From NCBI GenBank assembly GCA_023212695.1, contig JALCCG010000002.1, positions 310,001 to 374,000 on the forward strand: a stretch of 64,000 nt of DNA, read 5' to 3'. Source of the stretch: Sporisorium sorghi (Eukaryota > Basidiomycota > Ustilaginomycetes > Ustilaginales > Ustilaginaceae). Positions 1 to 8,650 of the stretch are shown here, piece by piece (the first letter of the stretch is position 1; the number at the start of each line of letters is the position of its first letter). The translations under genes and the position numbers were made by a program. The notes beneath the pieces are model-generated. The model was not told the origin of the DNA and did no database searches. It saw only the letters and a program-made list of their open reading frames with translations.

Positions 1-280
1 GACCCTTGAGTTTCCTTAGCAAGAACACATAGATAAGCGAAGCAATGACGGAAAAGGCGATGAAGGATAGCCACCCGGCGATTTGACCCGCTGTGCTCTT
101 GAGAAATTCATGTTTGAAGAATGGCTCCAACAAAAATCCAGGCAGCACCTTCGTAAAACTCAGCCAGTAAAACAACCAGAGTACAGCCCCCCAGATCAGT
201 CCAGCATAATAGCCCAGCTCCAAGGCAAACAAGAATGGACTCGTTACCTGATTCTGCTGCCGAAATTGATGTTCATGCAT
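1..280 (-). CDS. yqhR: YqhR-like membrane protein, 3' end outside window
   Basis: The minus strand reads open from an ATG at 278-280 to the window edge (about 93 codons seen). The peptide starts MHEHQFRQQNQ and then has hydrophobic segments (around residues 16-45 and 70-90) typical of a multi-spanning membrane protein. An AGAGAGGA ribosome binding site lies about 8 bases before the ATG. The assignment to the YqhR family rests on membrane character plus the yqhQ/yqhP/yqhO neighbours, the same set as in B. subtilis. Function is unknown in the family. The C-terminal part is not in the window. Confidence 0.7.
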   Translation of the reverse strand, partial: MHEHQFRQQNQVTSPFLFALELGYYAGLIWGAVLWLFYWLSFTKVLPGFLLEPFFKHEFLKSTAGQIAGWLSFIAFSVIASLIYVFLLRKLKG

Positions 281-443
281 CTATCGATTCTCCTCTCTAT
301 GCTATGGAAACACTTCATTTCCTCAGTTCTTCTTTCAAAGTAGTATGCACCTCTTCCCTTGCGGCTAATCCAACTAGAAATTACTTTCAAAATTCGATAC
401 AATAGTTCATAGAACGAAAAACATGTCAGGGAGGGTGAACTGG

Positions 444-1436
444 TTGTCCGATAAGTCAACCCCGATCAGCTATGGAGGCCAAGCTGTAATCGAAGGCGTT
501 ATGTTCGGCGGCAAGCATGTCAATGTGACAGCCGTGCGGCGAAAAAATAACGAAATCAAGTTTCTAGAGGTGCCTCGCGAAGACAAGACATGGGTTCGTA
601 AGCTGCGGAAGATTCCGCTTCTTCGCGGCATCGTCAGTCTCATAGATTCAACAATCAAAGGTTCCAAACATCTGAATTATTCGGCTGATGCTTACGCAGA
701 CGATACGCTGGAGCCGGAAGAACGCGAGAAACAGAAAGAGAAGGAAGACTCAGGCTGGAGTTTAAGCATGATTATTGGTGTCGCCGCCGTCAGTGTGCTC
801 TCCTTTATATTCGGTAAGCTGTTGTTTACACTCGTACCTGTTTTTGTAGAAGATTTCTTTTTTGGCGATACATTTGATCACTATATTGTGCATAACCTGA
901 TTGAAGGCGTTATTAAATTAATACTGCTCCTTGTGTATTTGTGGGCGATCTCCCAAACACCTGTCATTAAGAGACTGTTCCAGTACCACGGTGCTGAACA
1001 TAAAGTCATCAGCGCATTCGAAGCAGGTGAAGAACTGACGGTGAAGAACGTTCAGAAATATACGCGCCTGCATTATCGCTGCGGAAGCAGTTTCATGATG
1101 CTGACTATTGTGCTCGGCGTTGTGGTTTACTCGGTAGTCCCATGGGATACCATGACAGAGAGGGTCATTCAACGAATCGCGCTTCTTCCGGTGGTGCTTG
1201 GCGTTTCCTTTGAGTTTCTGAAACTCACCAATGCCATGCGTGATACGCCGGTGCTTCGTTTCCTCGGATATCCCGGTTTGTGGCTGCAGCTTCTGACTAC
1301 AAAGGAACCTAATGATGCTCAGGTTGAAGTATCCATCGCATCCTTTAACAGAATGCGTGAGTTAGATGCTCAATACGAGAATGTTACAGTTCACCAATCT
1401 GTGACAGGAAGTGTGCTGGATCCCGCGAAAGGGTGA
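444..1436 (+). CDS. yqhQ: DUF1385 membrane protein YqhQ
   Basis: The protein matches the DUF1385/YqhQ family: an N-terminal GGQAVIEGVMFGG motif, a KGSKHLNYSA segment, two membrane segments (around 110-135 and 155-185), and the central YHGAEHKVISAFE and LHYRCGSSFM motifs. An ATG at 423 is open in frame, but a GGGAGG site at 429-434 lies after it and fits a TTG start at 444 with 9-base spacing, giving 330 residues whose first conserved motif follows at once. Molecular function is unknown; a metal-dependent role has been suggested from the conserved His/Cys. The next gene follows after 6 bases, so the two are probably co-transcribed. Confidence 0.85.
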   Translation: MSDKSTPISYGGQAVIEGVMFGGKHVNVTAVRRKNNEIKFLEVPREDKTWVRKLRKIPLLRGIVSLIDSTIKGSKHLNYSADAYADDTLEPEEREKQKEKEDSGWSLSMIIGVAAVSVLSFIFGKLLFTLVPVFVEDFFFGDTFDHYIVHNLIEGVIKLILLLVYLWAISQTPVIKRLFQYHGAEHKVISAFEAGEELTVKNVQKYTRLHYRCGSSFMMLTIVLGVVVYSVVPWDTMTERVIQRIALLPVVLGVSFEFLKLTNAMRDTPVLRFLGYPGLWLQLLTTKEPNDAQVEVSIASFNRMRELDAQYENVTVHQSVTGSVLDPAKG

Positions 1437-1442
1437 TAATCC

Positions 1443-1772
1443 ATGAGAAGGCATGCGATCATTTTTTGGACGGCTAGCACCTTAGCCGCCGTAGGGCTGC
1501 TGGTACTCCTGTTAGAACCTGGATCAAGAATGAGTATTCTGATCCCCTTGATTATTGTTGGCGTTGTGTATTTGCTCTACAAGTTTCCGCCGCGCCGCTT
1601 AAGCAAGCGTCCCAAGGTGAAGCCTTCCAAGAGAACGGCGGCAAAAATGGCAGCCAAGAGCGCTCCGGTGCGAAAGAGCAGTCCAGCTAAACGCAAACAG
1701 TACCCGTTTCAGGTCATCGATGGGCAAAAAGGTAAATCAGACCCGCCGGATGATGTTCCTAAATATCATTAA
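1443..1772 (+). CDS. yqhP: small membrane protein, YqhP / SA1362-like
   Basis: A 109-residue protein with two hydrophobic segments (about 5-25 and 30-47) followed by a very basic tail rich in Lys, Arg, Ala and Ser and ending in an acidic DPPDDVPKYH. Size, topology and position directly behind yqhQ fit the YqhP (SA1362) family, whose function is unknown. The ATG follows AAAGGGTGATAATCC, an acceptable ribosome site. It is the last gene of the yqhQ unit; a strong hairpin follows. The family name rests more on context than on motifs. Confidence 0.6.
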   Translation: MRRHAIIFWTASTLAAVGLLVLLLEPGSRMSILIPLIIVGVVYLLYKFPPRRLSKRPKVKPSKRTAAKMAAKSAPVRKSSPAKRKQYPFQVIDGQKGKSDPPDDVPKYH

Positions 1773-1774
1773 CA

Positions 1775-1826
1775 ATAAAAAACCGCCCCCTGCATGGAAA
1801 TGCCGGGTGGACGGTTTTTTATTGTT
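1775..1826. terminator. bidirectional terminator yqhP / patatin gene
   Basis: An inverted repeat (AACCGCCCCC pairing with GGGTGGACGGTT) is flanked by an A-run on the left and a T-run on the right, so it can end transcription from both converging genes. Confidence 0.8.
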
Positions 1827-2742
1827 CAGAGCTCCAGCGGCTGAAAAATATCGTCCCTGCCGTTAATCCGGAATTATACAAATCCTCACTCTCGTCCTTC
1901 GTCAGGTTGAAATGTGTCGTTCCGATGCCGAGCGTCGGGATTTTAATCGTTCGGTTTCGATTTTTCTGCTCGATGTACCGTTCATCGTGGGCCGAAAGCA
2001 TCGTCTCAAACATGGCAGTCAGCATGCCGATGGGCCCCTCGATTAGATGAGGCAAGTTGCTATTCTTTCCGACCATTTGAAAACCAAGCACAGGCAGCGG
2101 CTTAGGCCCCCCTTTGGAATCTCGGTCAAAGAGCCACAACGGGAAATTGCTAAGCAGCCCCCCATCCACAATGTAGACAAACTGATCTGCCAAGGATTTG
2201 CCCTTAGCAGCCCTGCCCAATAAGCGAAGGATGACCGGATCAAAAAAATAAGGAATGCTGCAGCTCATACGAACAGCCTTCGCCACAGGGAACGTTTGCG
2301 GGTTAATTCCATATTGGCGAAGATCATCGGGAAGCACCAGCAGCCTTCCGTTTGTTATGTCAGAGGCTACAATATACAGCTTGCCTGCCGGTATGTCCGA
2401 GAAGGTAAAGATCCCTTTGGCAAGTAAAATGTCGCGAATCCAGTTCTCCAGGGCTTCTCCGGAATACAGACCCTTCTTAATCAACACCCGCAAGGCAGGA
2501 CCGATAAACTTCGTATTGAATATCGGGGCGCGCTGGAGAAACGAATGAAAAGGCGTTTCCTCGATAATATCCTTGATCTCATCCGCGCGGTAACCGGCTG
2601 CCAGCACGGATGCAACGATGGATCCGGAAGATGTTCCGGCAACGCGGCTGAACTCTACCCCAGCATTCTCCGCTGCTTTGACAGCCCCTGCAAGCGAGAT
2701 GCCCTTGACTCCCCCACCTTCAAAAACCGCATTGATTTGCAT
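1819..2742 (-). CDS. yqhO: patatin-like phospholipase (YqhO-like)
   Basis: Patatin acyl-hydrolase fold. The glycine-rich oxyanion loop is FEGGGVKGISLAGA near residue 10, the nucleophile motif is GTSSGS (GxSxG) near 38, and the catalytic Asp lies in VDGGLLSNFP. These form the Ser-Asp dyad of patatins. The longer open frame starts at 2802, but a GGCGGGGGA site stands just before the ATG at 2740-2742, giving 307 residues beginning MQINAVFEGGG. No signal peptide, so cytosolic. It converges on yqhQP, as expected for the yqhO-R neighbourhood. The lipid substrate is unknown. Confidence 0.85.
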   Translation of the reverse strand: MQINAVFEGGGVKGISLAGAVKAAENAGVEFSRVAGTSSGSIVASVLAAGYRADEIKDIIEETPFHSFLQRAPIFNTKFIGPALRVLIKKGLYSGEALENWIRDILLAKGIFTFSDIPAGKLYIVASDITNGRLLVLPDDLRQYGINPQTFPVAKAVRMSCSIPYFFDPVILRLLGRAAKGKSLADQFVYIVDGGLLSNFPLWLFDRDSKGGPKPLPVLGFQMVGKNSNLPHLIEGPIGMLTAMFETMLSAHDERYIEQKNRNRTIKIPTLGIGTTHFNLTKDESEDLYNSGLTAGTIFFSRWSSEQ

Positions 2743-2821
2743 ACAAAAATCCCCCGCCTCACATGGTCTAATGACTATGTATGAGCACGGGGGAAATTTC
2801 ATACCTATAGGACTTGCTGGA

Positions 2822-4378
2822 TTATCTATAATATGATTGCAATTGATCTTTAAGACCTAACGGATTATTTAAAATATTTTCTGCTCTAAAGAAAATGCTG
2901 CCTGTAACCTCTGAATAATTCTGATTGTACTTCAATTGGTTAATGATTTCCGATGCGCTTTGCCAACCGATTTCACTGGTTCCAAGCTTGTAGGGTGCAT
3001 GACCGATAATGAGATCCACGTCCGTTCCTCGAACCTCGCCAACCCACCAGTCAACCAGCTTGTCATAATCGACAGCCGGATTACTCATGCTCCAGTAAAT
3101 CTGTGGAGCTACATAATCGATCCAGCCGTTCTTGATCCATGCCCGTACGTCGGCATACATGCTGTCATAAGCGGTCACACCCGCTTTGGTATCGGATCCG
3201 GTTTTATCCACTGACTGGTTGCGCCATACACCGAATGGGCTGATTCCATATTCGACGTTAGGCTTCGCACGGTGAATGCTCTCACCAAGCGACTGGACAA
3301 ATGCATTGATGTTGCCGCGGCGCCAGTCTCCGAGATTGGAGTAAACCCCATTATTGTACTGCCGGTACGCGGCATCATCGTTAAATACCGTATTGGATGG
3401 ATAGAAGTAATCATCCAGATGAATGCCGTCGATATCGTACCCGTTCACCACTTCCATAATGGTATCAATAATGTGCTCACGCGCATCCGGGATACCTGGA
3501 TTGATATACAGCTGCTTGCCGGTGTTCACGATCCAATCCGGATGGCTTAAGGCCACGTGAGATGGATCGAGTGTTGCCGTCAGGATATCGGTGTTGGCCC
3601 GGAACGGATTGAACCAAGCGTGGAACTCCATATTCCGTTTATGTGTTTCTTCTACCATGAATGCCAGCGGATCGTACCCCGGGTCTGCCCCTTGAATGCC
3701 AGTCAGCACCTTGGACCAGGGAACCATCGAGGAAGGATACAAGGCATCTCCAGCCGGACGCACCTGCACGTACACGGTATTGATGCCAACTTCCTGGAGT
3801 GAGTCCAGCAAGGAGGTATAGGATGCTTTTTGCTGTTCGGCGCTGGTTTTCGATTTTGGCCAATCGAGATTGAACACCGTGGAGATCCACGCCCCTCTGA
3901 TCTCGTCTCCCGTGGATACGGGCGGCGGAACGACTACCATGCCTGTGAAGAGTGAAATACGCTGTGCCGTTTGATTCCACTCTACTTGCAGGCCAAGATT
4001 CTCACTGATAAACCGCAGCGGAACCATAACCCGGCCGTTCTTAATCTCAACCGATGCATCCAGGGCTACGGATGAGCCGTTCACAAATGCTGTTTTTTTG
4101 CCGGAAGTCAATTGAAGATTGGAACCGTCCTTACCGATCGTTACCGTCTTCGATTTCTGATTCCAATCGACCGATGCGCCAAGCCCCTCACTGATAATAC
4201 GTGTTGGAACCATCGTCACATAGACCTTGGGCAATATGTAAGGAGATACGTCACTGTTCAGGTTAACACCGTCCAACTGTATGCTGATACCGGCTGTCTT
4301 CGCTTGCGCAGTTGGGACCACCGACGGGAGACACAATAGCAGCATAATCAGCACCAACAACCATCTACGAAGCTTCAT
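2822..4378 (-). CDS. secreted GHL10 (DUF187) hydrolase with stalk domain
   Basis: 518 residues: a signal peptide (1-26, cleavage near AQA), a copper-amine-oxidase-like N-terminal (stalk) domain at about 30-145 (motifs VPTRIISEGLGASVDWNQ and VPLRFISENLGLQVEWNQ), then a glycosyl-hydrolase-like 10 TIM barrel from about 155 to the end (GAWISTVFNLDWP, YVQVRPAGDALYPS, HLDDYFYP, VAPQIYWS). GHL10 proteins such as E. coli YngK are thought to act on cell-surface glycans. The stalk domain occurs in many Paenibacillus surface proteins and may bind the wall. The start has GGAGGAATAATAGAA before the ATG. Confidence 0.88.
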   Translation of the reverse strand: MKLRRWLLVLIMLLLCLPSVVPTAQAKTAGISIQLDGVNLNSDVSPYILPKVYVTMVPTRIISEGLGASVDWNQKSKTVTIGKDGSNLQLTSGKKTAFVNGSSVALDASVEIKNGRVMVPLRFISENLGLQVEWNQTAQRISLFTGMVVVPPPVSTGDEIRGAWISTVFNLDWPKSKTSAEQQKASYTSLLDSLQEVGINTVYVQVRPAGDALYPSSMVPWSKVLTGIQGADPGYDPLAFMVEETHKRNMEFHAWFNPFRANTDILTATLDPSHVALSHPDWIVNTGKQLYINPGIPDAREHIIDTIMEVVNGYDIDGIHLDDYFYPSNTVFNDDAAYRQYNNGVYSNLGDWRRGNINAFVQSLGESIHRAKPNVEYGISPFGVWRNQSVDKTGSDTKAGVTAYDSMYADVRAWIKNGWIDYVAPQIYWSMSNPAVDYDKLVDWWVGEVRGTDVDLIIGHAPYKLGTSEIGWQSASEIINQLKYNQNYSEVTGSIFFRAENILNNPLGLKDQLQSYYR

Positions 4379-4460
4379 TTCTATTATTCCTCCGAAAATA
4401 TGAAATTTGCAGGTAAATCTAACCTATTAATAAAACACTAGAAATATGACAGTTTAGTTT

Positions 4461-4491
4461 AAAAAAGCATCTGTCACAAGCGGACAGATGC
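4461..4491 (-). terminator. terminator after mntR
   Basis: A 9-bp perfect stem (GCATCTGTC at 4467-4475 with GACAGATGC at 4483-4491) is followed on the minus strand by six T. It lies directly after the mntR stop codon. Confidence 0.85.
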
Positions 4492-4495
4492 CACA

Positions 4496-4921
4496 TTACG
4501 ATTCGTTGACTAATTCGTTATGAACGTCACGCAAATCCTGAAGTCGATTCTCATCACGCTTGAAATACTCGACAAGCGTCTCAATTCTCATAATGGAATC
4601 CCAGCTCAAATGATGCTCGATTCCCTCAACGTCCTTATAAATATTTTCATCCTGTACACCGATCATCTCAAGGAATTCCTCAAGCAAATGATGGCGTTCC
4701 ATGAGCCGCTTGCCCATTTTTTTGCCTTTGCTGGTCAACACCAATCCACGATATTTTTCATAAATCAAATATTCGTCTTTGTCCAGCTTTTGAATCATTT
4801 TCGTGACGGATGAGGGGTGAACCTCCAAGCCTTCGGCAATATCCGAAACGCGCGCATATCCTTTTTCGTCAATCAGCTTGTAGATGCGCTCCAAATAATC
4901 CTCCATGCTAGGTGTCGGCAT
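4496..4921 (-). CDS. mntR: manganese-responsive repressor MntR
   Basis: 141-residue DtxR-family regulator. The N-terminal winged helix ([29 protein letters not shown]) and the metal/dimer domain are collinear with B. subtilis MntR (142 residues). All known Mn ligands are present: Asp8, Glu11, His77, Glu99, Glu102 and His103. In B. subtilis it represses Mn uptake and activates Mn export genes. Here it lies downstream of ccdA in the same direction, with its own candidate promoter at 4986-5015 and a terminator behind it. No Mn importer is in the window, but a Mn-riboswitch-controlled TerC gene is (37919). Confidence 0.95.
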   Translation of the reverse strand: MPTPSMEDYLERIYKLIDEKGYARVSDIAEGLEVHPSSVTKMIQKLDKDEYLIYEKYRGLVLTSKGKKMGKRLMERHHLLEEFLEMIGVQDENIYKDVEGIEHHLSWDSIMRIETLVEYFKRDENRLQDLRDVHNELVNES

Positions 4922-4985
4922 CTTATTCCCTCTTTTCTATAATTACATAACCATTGCAAAAAAACCTCTTTTACCTGCACTAGTA

Positions 4986-5015
4986 ATGATACATGTTTTT
5001 AAGACCCGTTGGCAA
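4986..5015 (-). promoter_or_regulatory. candidate mntR promoter
   Basis: On the minus strand TTGCCA (5010-5015) and TATCAT (4986-4991) are 18 bases apart, about 70 bases before the mntR start. This is a fair sigma-A match with no experimental support. Confidence 0.4.
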
Positions 5016-5019
5016 GTCC

Positions 5020-5060
5020 TGGTCCAATCCTATAACATTATTGACTTATGAATTGGACCA
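5020..5060. repeat. inverted repeat between ccdA and mntR
   Basis: Perfect 9-bp arms TGGTCCAAT (5020-5028) and ATTGGACCA (5052-5060) with a 23-base AT-rich loop. There is no T-run, so it is a poor terminator. It sits just upstream of the candidate mntR -35 and could be a binding site or an mRNA 3' structure for ccdA. Confidence 0.5.
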
Positions 5061-5074
5061 GCTTAACCTGCTCA

Positions 5075-5788
5075 TTAGAATTTGAGCCACTCCGGCGTAA
5101 TGCCTTGCAGCCAAATCGTAATTTTGTACATTTGATCCGTAAAGAGCAGAACCCCCATCAGAATCATCAGGATGCCGCCTACCTTCATCAACGTGCTGGA
5201 ATATTTCAGGATCCAGCGGGTAGAGCCGATAAAGAATGCCAAGATGAAAAATGGAACGGCAAATCCTAGTGAGTACGAAGTGATCAGCGGGAACCAGGTT
5301 CCTGGATCAGAGGCTGCCAGTGCAATGATTGCCGTTAAGATCGGCCCGACGCAAGGCGACCATCCTGCGGCAAACCCGATGCCAAACAAAAACGTTCCTA
5401 TGTATCCGGTCGGCTTCGATTTAAAATTGAATTTCCGATCCTTCATTAGAAATTTAGGCTGGAAGAGGCCGATCAGCATAAGTCCCATCACAATGATAAG
5501 CAGTGCAGACAACTGGCGAATCAGATCCTGATACTCTGTAAAAAACTCCCCGAATAAACCTGCCCCCCAGCCAAGGGTGTAATAAACGGCAGAAAACCCA
5601 AGGATGAACGCCAAAGTGTGCGTCATGGTCCGGAAGCGGACCTCCTTGCGGTTCTGTTCGTTCTTCAGGTCATTCACCGACATGCCTGTAATGATGGATA
5701 AGTAGGACGGGTATAACGGTAAGCAGCATGGAGATATAAAGGAAGCAAAACCGGCAGCAAACGCAATGCCGATATTAATATCAGCCAT
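5075..5788 (-). CDS. ccdA: cytochrome c biogenesis / thiol-disulfide transporter CcdA
   Basis: 237 residues with six predicted membrane segments. Hallmark motifs are FISPCCLPLYPSYLSIITG near residue 18 and WSPCVGPILTAI in the fourth segment; the two SPC cysteines shuttle electrons across the membrane. CcdA (DsbD family) passes reducing power from cytosolic thioredoxin to extracytoplasmic thiol oxidoreductases for cytochrome c maturation and spore synthesis. It starts 17 bases after znuB on the same strand, so it probably belongs to the zinc transporter transcript, an unusual partner. ATG with AAGGGGGTT in front. Confidence 0.92.
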   Translation of the reverse strand: MADINIGIAFAAGFASFISPCCLPLYPSYLSIITGMSVNDLKNEQNRKEVRFRTMTHTLAFILGFSAVYYTLGWGAGLFGEFFTEYQDLIRQLSALLIIVMGLMLIGLFQPKFLMKDRKFNFKSKPTGYIGTFLFGIGFAAGWSPCVGPILTAIIALAASDPGTWFPLITSYSLGFAVPFFILAFFIGSTRWILKYSSTLMKVGGILMILMGVLLFTDQMYKITIWLQGITPEWLKF

Positions 5789-5805
5789 TTTATTTCAGAA
5801 CCCCC

Positions 5806-6612
5806 TTATGTCGTAAAGCCCTTTTTGCCGACAAGTGTAACGATAAGCAGACTGATCAGCAGCAGCACAATAGTTGCACCCGGTGCCAAATTGAATACGC
5901 CTGCAAGCATCAGTCCCCCGATAACGGCAATTTCGGAGATGATAACCGATAAAACGATGGAGCTTCGGAAGCTTCTCGCCAGCAATAAACTGATCGCTAC
6001 CGGTATGGTCAGGAGCGCAGATACCAGAAGTGCGCCCACAATCTTGATGGCCGTGCTTACGACAAGTGCGGTCAGAACCGTAATGATCATGTTCATCATT
6101 TTGACAGGCAGCCCGCTGACGCTTGCCGCATCCTCCTCGAAACTGAGCAGGAAGAATTCTTTGAAGAACATGACCACCACCGCGATCACGATAATCGTTA
6201 CACCGCCTACCATATAAATATCGGTGGTATCCAGCGTATAGATGCTTCCAAATAAATAACTCATAACATCCGTATTATAGCCCATTCCCAATGTGAAAAA
6301 CAGCGAAGCCAACGCTACGCCGCCAGACATAATAATCGCGATTGACAGCTCGGCATAGCTTTTGTATGCCTTTCTCAGCTTCTCAATCGCAAAAGAGGCC
6401 AGAACCGCAAACACAAGTCCTGCGGCTAGTGGATATACTTCAATCAAAAATCCCAGCGCCACACCCGCAATCGTGACGTGCGACAAGGTATCGCCGATCA
6501 TGGACAGCCTGCGCAGCACGAGGAATATCCCGATAAGCGGGGCTGTTAAACCGATCAGAACCCCTCCGATCAGCGCCCGCTGAAAAAAATCGCTAAGCAA
6601 AATATCAAGCAA
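5806..6612 (-). CDS. znuB: zinc ABC transporter permease ZnuB
   Basis: ABC-3 family metal permease with about eight membrane segments and the family motifs PLIGIFLVLRRLSMIGDTLSHVTIAGVALG and VGALLVSALLTIPVAISLLL. It forms the channel for Zn brought by ZnuA. The frame is open from 6639, but the AGGAGAAGGAG site lies inside that extension and fits a TTG start at 6612 (9-base spacing, 268 residues). Upstream is znuC (48 bases), downstream ccdA. Mn permeases are close relatives; the His-rich binding protein and Zur boxes argue for zinc. Confidence 0.88.
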   Translation of the reverse strand: MLDILLSDFFQRALIGGVLIGLTAPLIGIFLVLRRLSMIGDTLSHVTIAGVALGFLIEVYPLAAGLVFAVLASFAIEKLRKAYKSYAELSIAIIMSGGVALASLFFTLGMGYNTDVMSYLFGSIYTLDTTDIYMVGGVTIIVIAVVVMFFKEFFLLSFEEDAASVSGLPVKMMNMIITVLTALVVSTAIKIVGALLVSALLTIPVAISLLLARSFRSSIVLSVIISEIAVIGGLMLAGVFNLAPGATIVLLLISLLIVTLVGKKGFTT

Positions 6613-6660
6613 TGATAACGTCTCCTTCTCCTGCTTCACACAGTTTCGTATGCAAATGCA

Positions 6661-7410
6661 TTATACGAGCGAATGCTGCAGGTCAACTTCCGCGCAATTC
6701 TCGATTTCATGGGAATGGCGAACATAAAATTGTATTTTCCCGTTCTGCGATACCGGCGACTCTCCCAAGTAGTCTTTAACCATGTCCAGGTCATGGGTCA
6801 CCATCAAAAAGGTCATATGATGATGGGCATGCATATGGGTAATCAATTCAAAAAATCCGGCCTGAGTCTCGGCATCAATGCCAATCGTTGGCTCGTCCAA
6901 TATGAGCAGATCCGGACGATTGATAAGCGCACGGGCCAGGAATACACGCTGCTGCTGACCGCCGGACAGGGCGCCGATCCGCTTGTCTGCAATATCCTGA
7001 ATACGCATGACTTCCAGAGCATCCTCGCATTTCTGATGATCCAGACGGGTCAGACGGCGAAACATTTTCTTGCGGTTATATAACCCGGACATCACCACTT
7101 CGCGCACGGTTGCCGGAAACAACGGGTTGAACGAATTTTTCTGCGGAACATAACCAATTCGCTCCCAGTCCTGAAATTTCCGGATCGGCTGACCAAATAG
7201 TTCGATGGATCCTTCCGCGGCAGGCAGCAATCCAACGATCATGCGAAGCAACGTAGTTTTGCCCGCTCCGTTAGAGCCGACGATCCCTACAAAGTCTCGT
7301 TCTTTGATGGTGAAATTAAGATCCTTGATCACCTGCTGATCGCGATAATGAAAGGATACATTCTTGATTTGTATAATCGGTTGATGGCAATCCTGCGCTG
7401 CCGGTTCCAT
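6661..7410 (-). CDS. znuC: zinc ABC transporter ATP-binding protein ZnuC
   Basis: 249-residue ABC ATPase with Walker A GSNGAGKTT (around 44-52), the signature LSGGQQQRVFLARAL, Walker B LLILDEPTIGID, and the switch His in VTHDL. It powers the ZnuB channel. The ATG is preceded by AAAGGCGGCC. It is separated from znuA by 100 bases containing a terminator-like hairpin, so it is probably expressed at a lower level than the binding protein. Confidence 0.9.
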   Translation of the reverse strand: MEPAAQDCHQPIIQIKNVSFHYRDQQVIKDLNFTIKERDFVGIVGSNGAGKTTLLRMIVGLLPAAEGSIELFGQPIRKFQDWERIGYVPQKNSFNPLFPATVREVVMSGLYNRKKMFRRLTRLDHQKCEDALEVMRIQDIADKRIGALSGGQQQRVFLARALINRPDLLILDEPTIGIDAETQAGFFELITHMHAHHHMTFLMVTHDLDMVKDYLGESPVSQNGKIQFYVRHSHEIENCAEVDLQHSLV

Positions 7411-7477
7411 AACCAGGCCGCCTTTCTCTCTGTAGTCTCTCTATCAAGTATACGAGCATATTAACATTCCATGACAC

Positions 7478-7508
7478 AAAAGAAGAGGGGGATATTATCC
7501 CCCTTCTT
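7478..7508 (-). terminator. terminator-like hairpin between znuA and znuC
   Basis: The repeat GGGGGATA / TATCCCCC extended by GAAG/CTTC is followed on the minus strand by CTTCTTTTG. It stands directly after the znuA stop and before znuC, and probably causes partial termination. Confidence 0.65.
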
Positions 7509-7510
7509 AT

Positions 7511-8563
7511 TTATTGTAATGCCTTCGTTAGATTTTGCAAATTTTTCTCCATCAGCGTGAAATAATTCTCACCGCTGTCCACCTGCTCCTTCGTCAATCC
7601 CTCAACCGGATTCAGCACCAGCGTTTCCACGCCCGCTTCATTAGCCAGCGTTTTTGCAAGTTTATCCGATACAAGTTCTTCGAAGAAAATATATTGAACT
7701 TCCTTCTCCTTCACCGTTTTGGTCAGGTTCACAATGTCCTGTGCTCTCGGCTCAGCATCTGGAGACAATCCCATAATCGCATGCTGTGTCAGACCATAAT
7801 CCCGGCATAGATAACCGAATGCCTGATGAGATACAACGATGTCTTTTTTCGGCAAACCGGACAATTGATTCGTAAAGTCGTTATCCAGCTTCACAAGCTT
7901 CTCTTTCAATCCTTCATAGCGCTGTTCATATAAGTCCTTATGTTCGGGATCCACTTCAACGAGGCTATTCTTGATGTTCTCCGCCATCGCCAATGCCGAT
8001 TTCGGACTTACCCATGTATGTGGATCTGCATGATGCGCACTCGCGTTATTCTCCGTTGCGCCTTCTTCGTGGTCATGGCCTTCATGATTTTCTTCGGCAC
8101 CTTCCTCGTGGCTGTGGTCGTGCTCCTCTTCATGAGCTGCTTCTCCATGCCCGTGACCATCGTCACCCTCTGCATCAATCAACTGAATGCCTTGGCTGAC
8201 TTCGACTGGTTTCACCTGGGTATCCTTATCAAGCCCCTTCAGAAAACCGGGTACCCATCCCTCAAGACCTGCGCCATTATAAAGAAACAGCTGAGCTTTG
8301 GAAGTGTTGACGATATCCTGGCTGCGCGGAGTCCAATCATGCGGCTCTACGCCGGTTGGCAAAAGATTTACCACATTGACCTCGTCGCCGCCGATTTCCT
8401 TCGTAAATTCATATATAGGATAAAAGGTAGTAATGACGTTGACCTTGCCTTCTACAACGCCTCCGCCCGATTTACTGCCACACCCGGACAAAATGACAAC
8501 TGCCAATAACATGGAGGTTATACTCCAGGTCCAACTGTTAAGCATATTCTTTCTCTTACTCAT
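7511..8563 (-). CDS. znuA: zinc-binding lipoprotein ZnuA / AdcA-like
   Basis: Cluster A-I solute-binding protein. Lipobox ILSGC with acylated Cys28. Conserved EPHDW (His75) and DPHTWVSP (His182) plus VSHQAFGYL provide the metal His ligands. A mobile loop at about 137-178 is packed with His, Asp and Glu (HGHGEAAHEEEHDHSHEE), the mark of zinc rather than manganese proteins. The start is the second ATG (8563), because GTGGGGAG is too close to the first ATG. Expression is likely repressed by Zur through two boxes around the promoter (8596-8665). Confidence 0.93.
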   Translation of the reverse strand: MSKRKNMLNSWTWSITSMLLAVVILSGCGSKSGGGVVEGKVNVITTFYPIYEFTKEIGGDEVNVVNLLPTGVEPHDWTPRSQDIVNTSKAQLFLYNGAGLEGWVPGFLKGLDKDTQVKPVEVSQGIQLIDAEGDDGHGHGEAAHEEEHDHSHEEGAEENHEGHDHEEGATENNASAHHADPHTWVSPKSALAMAENIKNSLVEVDPEHKDLYEQRYEGLKEKLVKLDNDFTNQLSGLPKKDIVVSHQAFGYLCRDYGLTQHAIMGLSPDAEPRAQDIVNLTKTVKEKEVQYIFFEELVSDKLAKTLANEAGVETLVLNPVEGLTKEQVDSGENYFTLMEKNLQNLTKALQ

Positions 8564-8595
8564 GTTCATCTCCCCACACCGCTCCGTTCATTTAA

Positions 8596-8610
8596 TCGTA
8601 AACTTTACTA
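8596..8610 (-). promoter_or_regulatory. Zur box 1, over the znuA transcription start
   Basis: TCGTAAACTTTACTA keeps the 7-1-7 layout of the Bacillus Zur box (TCGTAAT-N-ATTACGA). It lies just downstream of the -10 hexamer at 8616-8621, where bound repressor would block initiation. Confidence 0.65.
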
Positions 8611-8615
8611 ACAAG

Positions 8616-8645
8616 ATTATAAGAGCAGGAAAACCCAATTGTCAA
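8616..8645 (-). promoter_or_regulatory. znuA sigma-A promoter
   Basis: Consensus TTGACA (8640-8645) and consensus TATAAT (8616-8621) on the minus strand with an 18-base spacer. Predicted start near 8609. Confidence 0.8.
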
Positions 8646-8650
8646 CCAAA

